Below, one piece after another: positions 1 through 8,605 of a stretch of DNA of 64,000 bases. Position numbers and translations under genes: made by a program. How positions within the stretch are numbered: position 1 is the first letter of the stretch; every line of letters starts with the position of its first letter. This DNA comes from Schinkia azotoformans LMG 9581. GTDB taxonomy: Bacteria; Bacillota; Bacilli; Bacillales; Bacillaceae_J. The notes under the pieces are model-generated. The model had not been told where the DNA came from. It searched no databases and worked only from the letters and a program-made list of their open reading frames with translations. The DNA is taken from the NCBI RefSeq assembly GCF_000307855.1, contig NZ_AJLR01000124.1:28930-92929 (forward strand), in the 5' to 3' direction.

Positions 1-287
1 TCTCTATTTTTCTTGTCGCAATTATGCTGATGTTACCGATTTTGATAAAAACGTATGAGGAGCGAAGTATTCTTGATTATAAAAAAGAGGCATTGGTTTT
101 ATTGCACAATGAGAAGGAGTCCTATTTATATGATCATGGATATGAAGCTATTACAAAAGAGATTGTAAATGGAAGAAGGACTTATTTATTAACCTTTGAT
201 GGAGAAGCTCCTTTAATTAAGCTTTGTGTCCATTGGGAAGTACCTTGGAATAAGAAAGGAAAAGTATGTGGCTATGCAAAAAAATAA
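1..287 (+). CDS. comGE: ComGE-like competence pseudopilin, 5' truncated by window edge
   Basis: The open frame enters from the window edge (frame of base 3) and stops at 287. It starts inside a hydrophobic stretch (SIFLVAIMLMLPILIK), the membrane helix expected after the prepilin cleavage site, followed by a short polar domain with one late Cys. In Bacilli ComGE is a minor pseudopilin of the DNA-uptake machinery, encoded just before comGF and overlapping it, as here (14 nt). The sequence is weakly conserved, so position in the operon carries most of the assignment. The true start lies outside the window. Confidence 0.7.
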   Translation, partial: SIFLVAIMLMLPILIKTYEERSILDYKKEALVLLHNEKESYLYDHGYEAITKEIVNGRRTYLLTFDGEAPLIKLCVHWEVPWNKKGKVCGYAKK

Positions 288-729
288 TATTGCAACCAAG
301 CAAGATGGGTTTACAATGCTAAATATGCTTTTTGCTTTTGCTGTATTTTTAGTATTAATGTCCTTCTTTCCGTTCGTAATGAAAGTTATGAAAACTGAGA
401 TTTCGACTACATCGTACAAAGTCGATTTGTTTTTTGAACATATACGGAATGATATTGTACAAGCGAAGGAATTATCTATTTCAGATGGGTCTCTTTATCT
501 AAGCATGGAAAATGGCAATCGTATTCGTTATCAAAAATATAATACGAATATTCGTAGACAAGTAAATGAAGTAGGTAATGAAATATTATTACAGAATGTT
601 GATAACGTTCAATATAAAATCGTTTCGAATGGTGTTGTCGTATCAGTTGAGGTTGCAAAGAAGGTTGCGAAAAAAAGATTATCAATGGCGCCGATTATAT
701 TTTTCATACTATACTATAGGGGTGGCTAA
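274..729 (+). CDS. comGF: ComGF-like competence pseudopilin
   Basis: 151 aa. I chose the ATG at 274, which gives a short polar leader, a GFTML prepilin-like cleavage motif and then a hydrophobic helix (FAFAVFLVLMSFFPFVM). An upstream start at 226 would add 16 residues running through the end of comGE without a ribosome site. AAAGGA at about 255 is the nearest Shine-Dalgarno and is rather far away. ComGF is a minor pseudopilin needed for transformation. It overlaps comGE and abuts comGG, the standard comG order. Confidence 0.8.
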   Translation: MQKNNIATKQDGFTMLNMLFAFAVFLVLMSFFPFVMKVMKTEISTTSYKVDLFFEHIRNDIVQAKELSISDGSLYLSMENGNRIRYQKYNTNIRRQVNEVGNEILLQNVDNVQYKIVSNGVVVSVEVAKKVAKKRLSMAPIIFFILYYRGG

Positions 730-1119
730 ATGTATGTTATTTTTAATCAAAGAGGCTTTATCCTGCCGCTAACGATGATGTTTTGTTTTCTTTTTTCTCT
801 TTTTTTACTGTCTGAAGTAGAAATATACAAAATCGAACAGCGTTTATACATCGAGGAAGAGGAATTGGAAAATCTGAAAAGCCTTTTGCAAATCGGAATT
901 CAGGATATAAATGATATAGTCCAAAGTAAAACGCTGGATGATAAATTAGTTGGAAGGCTGGAATATCCAATTGGCTCTATTCAGTATACGATAGAACTAT
1001 TAGAAACTAAAGTTATACTGATTCAGGGTACCTGTATAACAAATAAACAAAGGAAGCAGCTCTTTAACGCGATTGTTAATATAGAGACACAGAAAATAGT
1101 GAGATGGGTGGAAGGGTAG
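730..1119 (+). CDS. comGG: ComGG-like competence protein
   Basis: 129 aa. It starts with a short segment (QRGFILPLTMMFCFLFSLFLL) resembling the membrane anchor of ComGG, which lacks a perfect prepilin site in many Bacilli, followed by a charged, coiled region rich in Glu and Leu. It is the last comG gene: it begins one base after the comGF stop and its own stop directly touches the aroK start. The family is fast-evolving and the name rests mainly on operon position. Confidence 0.7.
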   Translation: MYVIFNQRGFILPLTMMFCFLFSLFLLSEVEIYKIEQRLYIEEEELENLKSLLQIGIQDINDIVQSKTLDDKLVGRLEYPIGSIQYTIELLETKVILIQGTCITNKQRKQLFNAIVNIETQKIVRWVEG

Positions 1120-1614
1120 ATGAAATCGATATTTTTAACAGGATTTATGGGATCTGGAAAGACGACAATTGGGAAGTTGCTGTCAGAAAAATTGTCGCTT
1201 CCGGTTATTGATACAGACCATGTGATCGAAGAAAAGCTAAATAAAACAATTCGGGACATTTTTGAAACAGAAGGGGAAAATAAGTTCCGGGAATATGAGC
1301 ATCAGTTTCTGGAAATGATGCCGACTGAAAATATGATTATAACAACTGGTGGCGGTATTATATTAAGAAAAGAAAATCGGGACTGGATGAAAAAAAATGG
1401 CGTGGTCGTTTATTTGCACTGTGAACCGGAAGAAATCCTGAATAGATTAGCAGGTGACCAAACTAGGCCACTTTTAGATGGCGATAAGAAGAAAAATGTC
1501 CTTTCGATATTTACAGAACGATCTCCTTTTTATCATGAAGCAGATTTCAAGGTAGATACAACGAATAAAACTCCTGAAGAAGTCGTGTTAGAAATTGAAC
1601 AATTGATTAAATAA
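1120..1614 (+). CDS. aroK: Shikimate kinase
   Basis: 164 aa, full length for the family. It transfers phosphate from ATP to shikimate in the chorismate pathway. Visible motifs are the P-loop GFMGSGKT (residues 8-15), the DTD motif with its Mg/shikimate-binding Asp, the GGG motif in TTGGGI, and TRPLL in the lid region. The ATG follows the comGG stop with no gap, and the GGGTGG-AAGGG stretch at the end of comGG acts as ribosome site, so translation is probably coupled. aroK beside comG and yqzE is the usual Bacillus arrangement. Confidence 0.95.
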   Translation: MKSIFLTGFMGSGKTTIGKLLSEKLSLPVIDTDHVIEEKLNKTIRDIFETEGENKFREYEHQFLEMMPTENMIITTGGGIILRKENRDWMKKNGVVVYLHCEPEEILNRLAGDQTRPLLDGDKKKNVLSIFTERSPFYHEADFKVDTTNKTPEEVVLEIEQLIK

Positions 1615-1661
1615 CAAAAATCTGGAGATACTAGTCATTAATATAGGGATGGTGATTAGGG

Positions 1662-1865
1662 ATGTCTTCAAATGATTATGTAAAATTCGTAACGGAACAA
1701 TTTGTAAAATTTGTAGATACATCTAAGGAAGAAAGATTAGATAAAAAAAGAAAAAGGAAATCTGAACAAGATCCGGTACTTACAAGAATGTTTGGCGTTC
1801 TTCCTTTGGCGCTTATGTTAATTGTTAATAATAAACGAAAAGAAAATAAATTCCCACGAAAATAG
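1662..1865 (+). CDS. yqzE: YqzE family small protein
   Basis: 67 aa. It has an N-terminal SSNDYVKFVTEQFVKFVDT segment, a very basic centre (KKRKRKS) and a hydrophobic run LPLALMLIV near the C terminus. B. subtilis YqzE is a protein of unknown function encoded next to comG. The start has a good AGGG ribosome site. A rho-independent terminator begins at the stop codon. Confidence 0.85.
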   Translation: MSSNDYVKFVTEQFVKFVDTSKEERLDKKRKRKSEQDPVLTRMFGVLPLALMLIVNNKRKENKFPRK

Positions 1866-1896
1866 CCCGAATTTAAACTTGGGCTTTTTTTCTTTT
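1864..1896 (+). terminator. Rho-independent terminator after yqzE
   Basis: The AGCCC / GGGCT inverted repeat has a partly paired AT core and is followed by a run of seven T. It overlaps the yqzE stop and ends the comG-aroK-yqzE unit. Confidence 0.75.
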
Positions 1897-1952
1897 TACA
1901 CATTGTTACTATTATGATAGAGTTTTGATAATGAGAGGTAAGGGGTGAAAAC

Positions 1953-2984
1953 ATGAAGAAAAATTCTAATAAAATAGTTGATACATTAAAACGCCCATTA
2001 AGAGATTTAAGAATCTCAGTTATAGATCAATGCAATTTTAGATGTGCATACTGCATGCCAAAGGAATTATTCGGAGATAATTATCCTTTTCTTCCACTGA
2101 GTGAACTCCTGTCATTTGATGAAATTGAACGGATATCAAAGCTATTTGCATCACTTGGTGTGGAGAAAATAAGATTAACCGGTGGAGAACCGCTAGTTAG
2201 AAAGGACATGCACCTTTTAGTGGAGCGCCTTAATAAAATTGACGGAATAAAAGATATTGCTCTCACAACTAATGGTGTTTATTTACCAAAATATGCGCAA
2301 GCATTGAAAGAAGCGGGTTTAAGCCGAGTTAATGTAAGTCTCGATGCGCTTGCCGACGAGCTTTTTGGTCAGATAAACGGTAGGAATGTCAAGGTCAATG
2401 CAGTTTTAAAAGGGATAGATGCAGCTGTTGAAGCTGGATTGCTTGTTAAGGTTAATATGGTTGTCAAAAAAGGCCTGAATGACAATCAAATTTTACCGAT
2501 GGCTAAATATTTTAAAGAAAAAAATATTAATTTAAGATTTATAGAATTTATGGATGTCGGCAACTCGAATGGTTGGGACTTATCACAGGTTGTTTCTAAA
2601 AAGGAAATTGTCGAGATGATTTCAAAGGAAATCCCGGTAGAACCATTGGATCCTAATTATTATGGTGAAGTCGCCAGCCGTTATCGCTATGTAGACTCTA
2701 CTGCAGAATTTGGGGTAATTTCTTCAGTAACAGATTCATTTTGTTCCTCATGTACGCGGGTACGACTATCGGCAGACGGAAAAATATACACATGTCTTTT
2801 TGCTGAAAAAGGGTTTGATTTAAGAGCATTGGTTAGGCAGGAATTTAGTGATGAAAGTCTTCTTCAATCCTTGATCGATGTTTGGGAGAATCGAAAAGAT
2901 CGTTACTCAGATGAAAGATTGGAAAATACAAGAAAAGGAAAGAAACGCAAGAATAAAATAGAGATGTCATATATTGGTGGATAA
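1953..2984 (+). CDS. moaA: GTP 3',8-cyclase MoaA (radical SAM, molybdenum cofactor synthesis)
   Basis: 343 aa. MoaA performs the first step of molybdopterin synthesis, rearranging GTP with S-adenosylmethionine. The N-terminal CxxxCxxC cluster motif is at Cys27/31/34 (CNFRCAYC), a TGGEPL motif follows, the second cluster is the CSSC...YTCLF region near residues 260-280, and the protein ends in the expected GG dipeptide. The GGGG ribosome site at about 1940 supports this start. It lies immediately before the nap operon, whose NapA needs molybdopterin cofactor, but a terminator separates them. Confidence 0.93.
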   Translation: MKKNSNKIVDTLKRPLRDLRISVIDQCNFRCAYCMPKELFGDNYPFLPLSELLSFDEIERISKLFASLGVEKIRLTGGEPLVRKDMHLLVERLNKIDGIKDIALTTNGVYLPKYAQALKEAGLSRVNVSLDALADELFGQINGRNVKVNAVLKGIDAAVEAGLLVKVNMVVKKGLNDNQILPMAKYFKEKNINLRFIEFMDVGNSNGWDLSQVVSKKEIVEMISKEIPVEPLDPNYYGEVASRYRYVDSTAEFGVISSVTDSFCSSCTRVRLSADGKIYTCLFAEKGFDLRALVRQEFSDESLLQSLIDVWENRKDRYSDERLENTRKGKKRKNKIEMSYIGG

Positions 2985-3004
2985 AATTTATATCCTATTC
3001 TAAT

Positions 3005-3042
3005 AAAAGGTTGGCCTTTAAAGAGGCCAACCTTTTATTTTT
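3005..3042 (+). terminator. Terminator after moaA
   Basis: A perfect 12-bp stem AAAAGGTTGGCC / GGCCAACCTTTT with an 8-nt loop is followed by ATTTTT. It separates moaA from the nap operon. Confidence 0.92.
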
Positions 3043-3149
3043 CTACAAAAATATATTTTATCGGGATATACATCTTTTTTACTATGAAAATGGTAGTAAA
3101 AATAATATTCAGTTCTTTCACAAAATGGTCAATAACTTGGGGGTAGTCC

Positions 3150-3192
3150 CGTGAAATTGGTCACGACTGCAATTTCTCTATCTTTATATACT
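3150..3192 (+). promoter_or_regulatory. Fnr-like operator and -10 box of the nap operon
   Basis: The palindrome CGTGA-N6-TCACG at 3150-3165 matches the core of the Bacillus Fnr/CRP-type site (TGTGA-N6-TCACA). TATACT at 3187-3192 is a good SigmaA -10 box. If transcription starts about 7 bases after it (near 3199), the palindrome is centred at -41.5, the class II activator position. There is no convincing -35 box. Activation by Fnr under anaerobiosis is inferred. Confidence 0.7.
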
Positions 3193-3231
3193 TTCTGATA
3201 TAGGGAATTACCAATTGGGAGTGGGGTGTGT

Positions 3232-3828
3232 ATGAGAGGTATAAGCCTACTCAGGGTGTTAGTTGGCGGTTTCGCTGCTTTTGAATTACTAAATTTGATG
3301 AAATCTGGCAGCAAGGCAGCAATTAGACCTCCAGGGGCAGCTGATGAAGATGAGTTTCTGGCATTATGTACAAGATGTGGTAAATGTAACTTAGCTTGTC
3401 CATATGACAGTATCAAAATGGGCAAGGAGGATTTTGGCCTAGGGATGGGGACACCCTACCTTGATGTCCGTGAAAATCCATGCATGTTATGTGAAGATTT
3501 TCCGTGTGTGGCGGCATGTCCAACGGAAGCGCTTTCGGGTATTGAAAAAAGACAGGATGTTGACATGGGTGTAGCAGTAATAGATGAAAAAACATGTATT
3601 GCTTATCAAGGGATGAGATGTGAAGTTTGTTACCGAGTTTGTCCTTTTATTGATGAAGCGATAAAAATTGATTATCGTTTGAGACCTGGAGACGATATTC
3701 ATGCGATTTTCGCTCCTGTTATCGACCCAGAAAAATGTGTTGGCTGTGGAATTTGTGTGGAGCGTTGTGTAGTCAATGACCCAGTACCCATTAAGGTTGA
3801 ACCAAGGGCTCCAAAGGGTTTATTTTAA
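3232..3828 (+). CDS. napG: NapG-like ferredoxin with four [4Fe-4S] motifs
   Basis: 198 aa from ATG 3232; a GTG six bases upstream is possible. Residues 4-25 are hydrophobic (SLLRVLVGGFAAFELL) without a clear twin-arginine motif, so export is uncertain. Four cysteine clusters follow: CTRCGKCNLACP, CMLCEDFPCVAACP, CEVCYRVCP and CVGCGICVERC, the MauM/NapG pattern. The family relays electrons to periplasmic nitrate reductase. It is the first gene of the nap operon. No NapH partner, which normally links NapG to quinol, is encoded in the cluster. Confidence 0.8.
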   Translation: MRGISLLRVLVGGFAAFELLNLMKSGSKAAIRPPGAADEDEFLALCTRCGKCNLACPYDSIKMGKEDFGLGMGTPYLDVRENPCMLCEDFPCVAACPTEALSGIEKRQDVDMGVAVIDEKTCIAYQGMRCEVCYRVCPFIDEAIKIDYRLRPGDDIHAIFAPVIDPEKCVGCGICVERCVVNDPVPIKVEPRAPKGLF

Positions 3829-3903
3829 AACTTTTTTATTTGAATCATTAAATACAATATAGAGCAAATGATTCAAGAAGAGCGAAAAGGGAGGATTTAT
3901 GTA

Positions 3904-6441
3904 ATGAATCTAACTAGAAGAACTTTACTAAAAGCAACAGCAATTACAGCAGCGCTTGCCGCAGCTGGATGTTCTTCCAAAAAGTCGAATGCACCAAAAG
4001 AAGAATCCGTTGTACAACAAGCTGAAAGTGTAGAGCCGGAAGAGTGGAAAAGCACAATATGCCGTTTCTGCGGAACAGGCTGCGGTGTTTTAGTCGGCAT
4101 TAAAGATGGTAAAGTAGTTGCAGCAAAAGGGGATCCAGATAACCGTTCAAGCCGTGGACTAAACTGTGTTAAAGGATTTTATGTTGCAAAAATTCTTTTT
4201 GGTAAAGACCGCTTAACTAAACCGTTAATTCGTGAAGATAATAGTAAAAAAGGTACAATGGATGGCTTCCGTGAAGCATCATGGGAGGAAGCATTAGAAC
4301 TAGTATCTAAAAAATTGAAAGAAAACTGGGAAAAGGATCCTAAATCAATCGCATTTTGGGGTTCTGGACAACAGACGATCATGGAAGGCTATGTTGCCTC
4401 TAAGTTCTGGAAAGCAGGACTATTAAGTAATAACATTGACCCCAATGCCCGTCTTTGTATGGCAAGTGCGGTTACAGGCTTTATGACAACATTCCAATCT
4501 GACGAGCCGATGGGTTCTTACCGTGACTTGGATGAAGCAGATGTGTTTGTAACATGGGGCGCCAATATGGCGGAAATGCATCCAGTACTATACTCTCGTC
4601 TAACTGCCCGCAAACTAAGCGGAACTAATGTTAAACATTATGATTTGACAACACGCGAGTCACGTACATCAGAAACAGCTGATAAACTTTTAGTATTTAG
4701 ACCACAAACGGATTTAGCAATTGCTAATGCTATTATTAATTATTTAATACAAAATGAAGCATACGATAAAAAATTCGTTGAAGAGCATTGTCAATTTAAA
4801 GCGGGTACTGAAAATCTAGGACATTCTTTAAAAGATGACTATGATGTTACAGAACCAGGGGCATCTGCTACAAAAGCATGGTCGATTACATTTGAAGAAT
4901 TAAAAGAAAAAGTGAGCTATTATACCCTTGAAAAGGCTGAAGAAATTTCAGGAGTACCAGCTGCCGACATCGAAGCATTGGCTAAGGAGTTTGCTGATCC
5001 AAATAAAAAGATCATGTCTTTGTGGACAATGGGGATGAATCAGCATACACGTGGCACATGGATTAATAACCTAGTTTATGATATCCACTTATTAACCGGA
5101 AAAATCAGTGAACCTGGTAATGGACCATTTTCCTTAACAGGTCAGCCAAGTGCCTGTGGTACAGCTCGTGAAGTTGGCGTATTCAGTCATCGTTTACCTG
5201 CTGATATGAACGTAGATGTTCCAGAACATCGTCGTTATACTGAATTAATTTGGAATTTACCTGAGGGCTACTTAGATGCAATCGAAAAGCCTGGATTTCA
5301 CACTGTTAAAATGTTCCGTGAGATGGGTAAGGGTAATATTAAATTCTTTTGGAGTATGTCTAATAACTGGGGACAAACTATGCCGAAGCTAAACCGTTTC
5401 CGTGGTAATGACCCAGATGGCAAAGGTGTTCTTGATGCCTTTATCGTAGTATCTGAAGTATATCCTACTCGTTCTACTGAATTAGCGAACGTTGTTTTCC
5501 CTGCAGCTATGTGGGTTGAACGTGAAGGACAATTCGGTAATGCAGAGCGTCGTACGAACGTGTTTGAAAAATGTACAGAACCGCCGGGAGAAGCTAAATG
5601 GGATGTATGGGCAATGATTCAAGTTGCAAAACGTGTCTTAGAAGGCAAAAAGATCGGCGATAAAGATGCGTTTGATACGTTATTTGGATTCATTTGGGAT
5701 AAAGATAAGAATGACATGCTTGAAGACGAACATGAAGTGAATGGTCGCTTATGGGCTGAATATCGTTCCTTCTCTAATCCTGATGAAAATCAAAATCCAA
5801 AAGCTAAAGAAGCTGGTCATAAGCTCCATATGTCAGCAAAACAACTTGCACCATATGATGAATACTTTAAGCAGCATGGTATTTGCTGGCCAGTTCGTAA
5901 TATTAATGGTAAATGGATTGAAACAAACTGGCGCTATAAAGATGGTAAACAAGAAGATGGCTTTGACCAATATGGGGTGGAACAAAAAGGTAAATATAAA
6001 GATATCGATTTCTATAAATCTGCTGATCACCGTCCATCTGTCTTCTTCCGTCCGTTCGAAGATGCAGCGGAAATTCCTGATGCAGAATATCCATTATGGT
6101 TATGTACAGGTCGTGTATTAGAGCATTGGCACAGTGGTTCTATGACCCGCCGTGTACCTGAATTACACCGTGCAGTACCGGAGGCATTCTGTGAAATTCA
6201 CCCTGAAACTGCAGCAGAGTTAGGCATTAAAGAAGGCGACTGGGTGAAGGTAGTATCTAGACGCGGTGAATGTAAAGTGAAAGCAACAATGCAAGGGCGT
6301 GGAAAACCACCTAAAAACTTAGTCTTTGTACCGTTCTTTGCTGAAGAAACATTAATCAATCTAGTAACACTTGATGCATATTGTCCAATTTCTAAGCAGC
6401 CGGACTATAAAAAGTGCGCTGTGAAGATTGTGAAAGCATAG
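3904..6441 (+). CDS. napA: Periplasmic-type nitrate reductase catalytic subunit NapA
   Basis: 845 aa. It reduces nitrate to nitrite at a Mo-bis-MGD centre. The start at ATG 3904 follows GGGAGG and gives a leader with the twin-arginine motif LTRRTLLK. The leader ends in a lipobox-like LAAAGC, so the protein probably leaves folded by Tat and is lipid-anchored at Cys23. The [4Fe-4S] motif is Cys53/56/60 plus Cys88 ([12 protein letters not shown]). RLCMASA holds the presumed Mo-ligand Cys. The C-terminal [16 protein letters not shown] region matches the MGD-binding domain. The cysteine-ligated NapA type is clear, as opposed to the Asp-ligated NarG. Confidence 0.95.
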   Translation: MNLTRRTLLKATAITAALAAAGCSSKKSNAPKEESVVQQAESVEPEEWKSTICRFCGTGCGVLVGIKDGKVVAAKGDPDNRSSRGLNCVKGFYVAKILFGKDRLTKPLIREDNSKKGTMDGFREASWEEALELVSKKLKENWEKDPKSIAFWGSGQQTIMEGYVASKFWKAGLLSNNIDPNARLCMASAVTGFMTTFQSDEPMGSYRDLDEADVFVTWGANMAEMHPVLYSRLTARKLSGTNVKHYDLTTRESRTSETADKLLVFRPQTDLAIANAIINYLIQNEAYDKKFVEEHCQFKAGTENLGHSLKDDYDVTEPGASATKAWSITFEELKEKVSYYTLEKAEEISGVPAADIEALAKEFADPNKKIMSLWTMGMNQHTRGTWINNLVYDIHLLTGKISEPGNGPFSLTGQPSACGTAREVGVFSHRLPADMNVDVPEHRRYTELIWNLPEGYLDAIEKPGFHTVKMFREMGKGNIKFFWSMSNNWGQTMPKLNRFRGNDPDGKGVLDAFIVVSEVYPTRSTELANVVFPAAMWVEREGQFGNAERRTNVFEKCTEPPGEAKWDVWAMIQVAKRVLEGKKIGDKDAFDTLFGFIWDKDKNDMLEDEHEVNGRLWAEYRSFSNPDENQNPKAKEAGHKLHMSAKQLAPYDEYFKQHGICWPVRNINGKWIETNWRYKDGKQEDGFDQYGVEQKGKYKDIDFYKSADHRPSVFFRPFEDAAEIPDAEYPLWLCTGRVLEHWHSGSMTRRVPELHRAVPEAFCEIHPETAAELGIKEGDWVKVVSRRGECKVKATMQGRGKPPKNLVFVPFFAEETLINLVTLDAYCPISKQPDYKKCAVKIVKA

Positions 6442-6453
6442 GAGGGGTTCATC

Positions 6454-6873
6454 ATGAGAGCAAAAGAATTAGGATTTGTTTTAGTATTTTTGCTAGTCGT
6501 AATAGTTGCTGTTGCTTGTTCGCCTTCAGGTACATCCCAAAAAGCAACAGAAAAAACAGATGCTGCTCCGCCTGCTGATACGGTCGCAGCTGCAACAGTA
6601 CCGCAGCTTGAATCTAATGGTCGTGAAGATGCAGCTACAATGGTATTGCTTAATGCACCTCCAGTGCTACCGGCTGACCACAAAAACTTCTGGCAGGAAA
6701 AGTTACGTCAAGAAAGCTGTATGGTTTGTCATGCAACACCTGAAACTGGTGCACCGTTACCAACTCCTGAACATTACTATGATAACCAACAAGGGGGAAA
6801 GATTTTCCGTGATACATGTATTCAATGCCATGCAACACAAAATGATACAAAATCGGCATTTAACGAAAAATAA
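6454..6873 (+). CDS. napB: Diheme cytochrome c subunit NapB, predicted lipoprotein
   Basis: 139 aa. A hydrophobic signal sequence ends in VAVAC with Cys22, a lipobox, so it is predicted to be lipid-anchored on the outer face of the membrane. A Pro/Ala-rich linker follows, then two heme c sites, CMVCH (89-93) and CIQCH (122-126). NapB passes electrons to NapA. The gene starts 12 bases after napA with GGAGGGG as ribosome site. In proteobacteria NapB is soluble in the periplasm; lipid anchoring suits a cell with no outer membrane. Confidence 0.9.
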   Translation: MRAKELGFVLVFLLVVIVAVACSPSGTSQKATEKTDAAPPADTVAAATVPQLESNGREDAATMVLLNAPPVLPADHKNFWQEKLRQESCMVCHATPETGAPLPTPEHYYDNQQGGKIFRDTCIQCHATQNDTKSAFNEK

Positions 6874-6917
6874 TAACTAACATAGATATTTCCGATAAAA
6901 AGGGAGGAACCAGTTTT

Positions 6918-7175
6918 ATGATGATTTCAGGTATTCTTATTTTAACTAAAGAAGGCATGGCTTTCGAAGTTGCGAAGAAGATTGAAAATATACAAGGTGT
7001 GGAAGTACATCATATCGTAGAAGGTTCGAAGATTGTCATTACCTTAGAGGAAAAATCAATCGATCAAAGCTATCAAACAGGTAAACAATTGGAAAAGGTA
7101 CCTGGGGTCTTGGGCGTAAACGTTGTGTATTATAACTTTGAAGAGGCTGAAGAAGCATTAGCGGAGGCTAATTAA
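6918..7175 (+). CDS. napD: NapD-like chaperone for NapA
   Basis: 85 aa with the NapD ferredoxin-like fold pattern: an opening strand (ISGILIL), a helix containing EVAKKIENIQGVEVHHIVEG, and a second half ending in VPGVLGVNVVYYNFE. NapD binds the Tat leader of NapA and holds back export until cofactor insertion. This fits the twin-arginine leader seen on the napA product. ATG 6918 and 6921 are both possible; GGGAGG lies about 10 bases upstream. Confidence 0.87.
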   Translation: MMISGILILTKEGMAFEVAKKIENIQGVEVHHIVEGSKIVITLEEKSIDQSYQTGKQLEKVPGVLGVNVVYYNFEEAEEALAEAN

Positions 7176-7180
7176 CAACA

Positions 7181-7750
7181 ATGAAAGAGTTGTTAAATCG
7201 AAGAGAATTTCTTACAGGAAATTTAAAATCAGCTCTTGGTCTCTTCGGACAAATGATTATACCAACTATTGACCAGGAAAGGACGTTTATACGTCCTCCT
7301 GGTGCCCAAGATGAGATTGTGTTCTTAACTTCCTGTACAAGATGTGGAATTTGTAGGGATGTGTGCCCTGTAACAACTATCCAATTATTTAATATTGAAA
7401 GTGGAGCAAAACTTGCTGGGACACCATTTCTAAACCCAAATGAAATTGCTTGTACCTATTGCAATGAATGTAGTAAGCATTGTCCAACTGATGCATTAGA
7501 AGTTCCTGAAAATGGAATGGTTCCACCTATTGGAATAGCTAAAGTAATGAAGAAGAACTGTATTGCCTATCAGGATGTAATGTGTGATTATTGCATTCGA
7601 GCTTGTCCAATTTCCGGGGCATTAACACTTGAAAATGGTAAGCCAAAAGTTGATTCAGATTTTTGTAATGGATGTGGTCAATGTGTCACATCCTGTATTC
7701 AACATGATACGAAGGGCTTATATGTTAAGGCTCTCTCGAGTTTAAGTTGA
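7181..7750 (+). CDS. napF: NapF/NapG-like ferredoxin with twin-arginine leader
   Basis: 189 aa. The N terminus carries NRREFLTG, a twin-arginine-like motif before a moderately hydrophobic stretch. Four [4Fe-4S] motifs follow: CTRCGICRDVCP, CTYCNECSKHCP, CDYCIRACP and CNGCGQCVTSC. It is the last gene of the nap operon, five bases after napD. NapF in E. coli is cytoplasmic and interacts with NapA, whereas the RR motif here could send it outside like NapG. F versus G naming is therefore uncertain. Confidence 0.75.
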   Translation: MKELLNRREFLTGNLKSALGLFGQMIIPTIDQERTFIRPPGAQDEIVFLTSCTRCGICRDVCPVTTIQLFNIESGAKLAGTPFLNPNEIACTYCNECSKHCPTDALEVPENGMVPPIGIAKVMKKNCIAYQDVMCDYCIRACPISGALTLENGKPKVDSDFCNGCGQCVTSCIQHDTKGLYVKALSSLS

Positions 7751-7777
7751 TCTCCCTTTAAAATATATTTTTATCAG

Positions 7778-7810
7778 GCTGTTTAAAAACTATTTAGACA
7801 GCTTTTTTTT
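7778..7810 (+). terminator. Terminator of the nap operon
   Basis: GCTGTTTAAA / TTTAGACAGC pairs around a short loop and is followed by eight T. It ends just before the 3' end of the convergent yqhG gene. Confidence 0.88.
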
Positions 7811-7816
7811 GTTTCC

Positions 7817-8605
7817 TTAAATGGCCTGTTGGGTTAGATAAAACAAGCCGCTATTTACAATCTCAACTTTTATTCTTGGTCTGTATTGTTCCTCTAAGGC
7901 TGCTTTCTCAACGTGATAGCTTTCCGGCTTTTCTTCAAGCTCCTCATAAAAATGATCTAATAGTTCCAGGTCTTGTTCCCAACGTATTTCTGCCTCTCTT
8001 GCCCATGTATGGTCATCACTATTAATCATTTGTGTAATTATGTTTTCGATTCTTTTTACACCGCTCATTGGTTTGATGAGCGGGGAAAGTGTAAAACAAT
8101 AATCAGGAATTTTGGGTGTTAGTTGTTTTTTAAATAATTTTTTTTGGATTTGATCGACCACCACACCGTTTATTAAGTTTAGCCCAAGGGATAGAAACAA
8201 ATCCTTTTTCCGGTCACACATATAGGATATCTTCGTATTTAAAACTAACCAAGGTTGGAGGGCTACTTTTTGGGTGCTGTTAATTTGTTCATACATGCGG
8301 ATATTGGCTGCCATTTTTTTAGTCACTTGAAAAATTTGGTGTAATCTAGGTGAGCCAAAATGGATCGTCTCCCCGCGGATGCCTTCCGGTGTTTTACTAT
8401 GGTCAGTAATAAATGTTAATCTCATAGGATTAGGGGCGCCCCCTGTTTTCTCCACATAATGCCAATAAAAAGGGCGATTCATCAATAGTTTGTCCATTTC
8501 AATCGTCAGTTGCACAACGATGTGTCCACTAGAATTTTCTATAATATTGCATTCATTGGAAATAAAGAAACGATGTAAAAAATTATGAATATCTTGCTGC
8601 TGCAT
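7817..8605 (-). CDS. yqhG: YqhG family protein
   Basis: 262 aa from the ATG at 8605, spaced 9 bases from GAGG; an ATG two codons upstream is too close to that site. It is a conserved Bacillus protein of unknown function. The N-terminal half contains LMNRPFYWHYVEKTGG and a TFITD segment, and the second half is charged and helical. The start lies inside the end of the SNF2 helicase gene (23-nt overlap), so the two are co-transcribed and probably translationally coupled, as in B. subtilis. Confidence 0.85.
   Translation of the reverse strand: MQQQDIHNFLHRFFISNECNIIENSSGHIVVQLTIEMDKLLMNRPFYWHYVEKTGGAPNPMRLTFITDHSKTPEGIRGETIHFGSPRLHQIFQVTKKMAANIRMYEQINSTQKVALQPWLVLNTKISYMCDRKKDLFLSLGLNLINGVVVDQIQKKLFKKQLTPKIPDYCFTLSPLIKPMSGVKRIENIITQMINSDDHTWAREAEIRWEQDLELLDHFYEELEEKPESYHVEKAALEEQYRPRIKVEIVNSGLFYLTQQAI

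Noticed and set aside
5741..6121. 126-codon open frame inside napA
   Set aside because: Alternate-frame shadow of a strongly conserved gene; composition is not protein-like.
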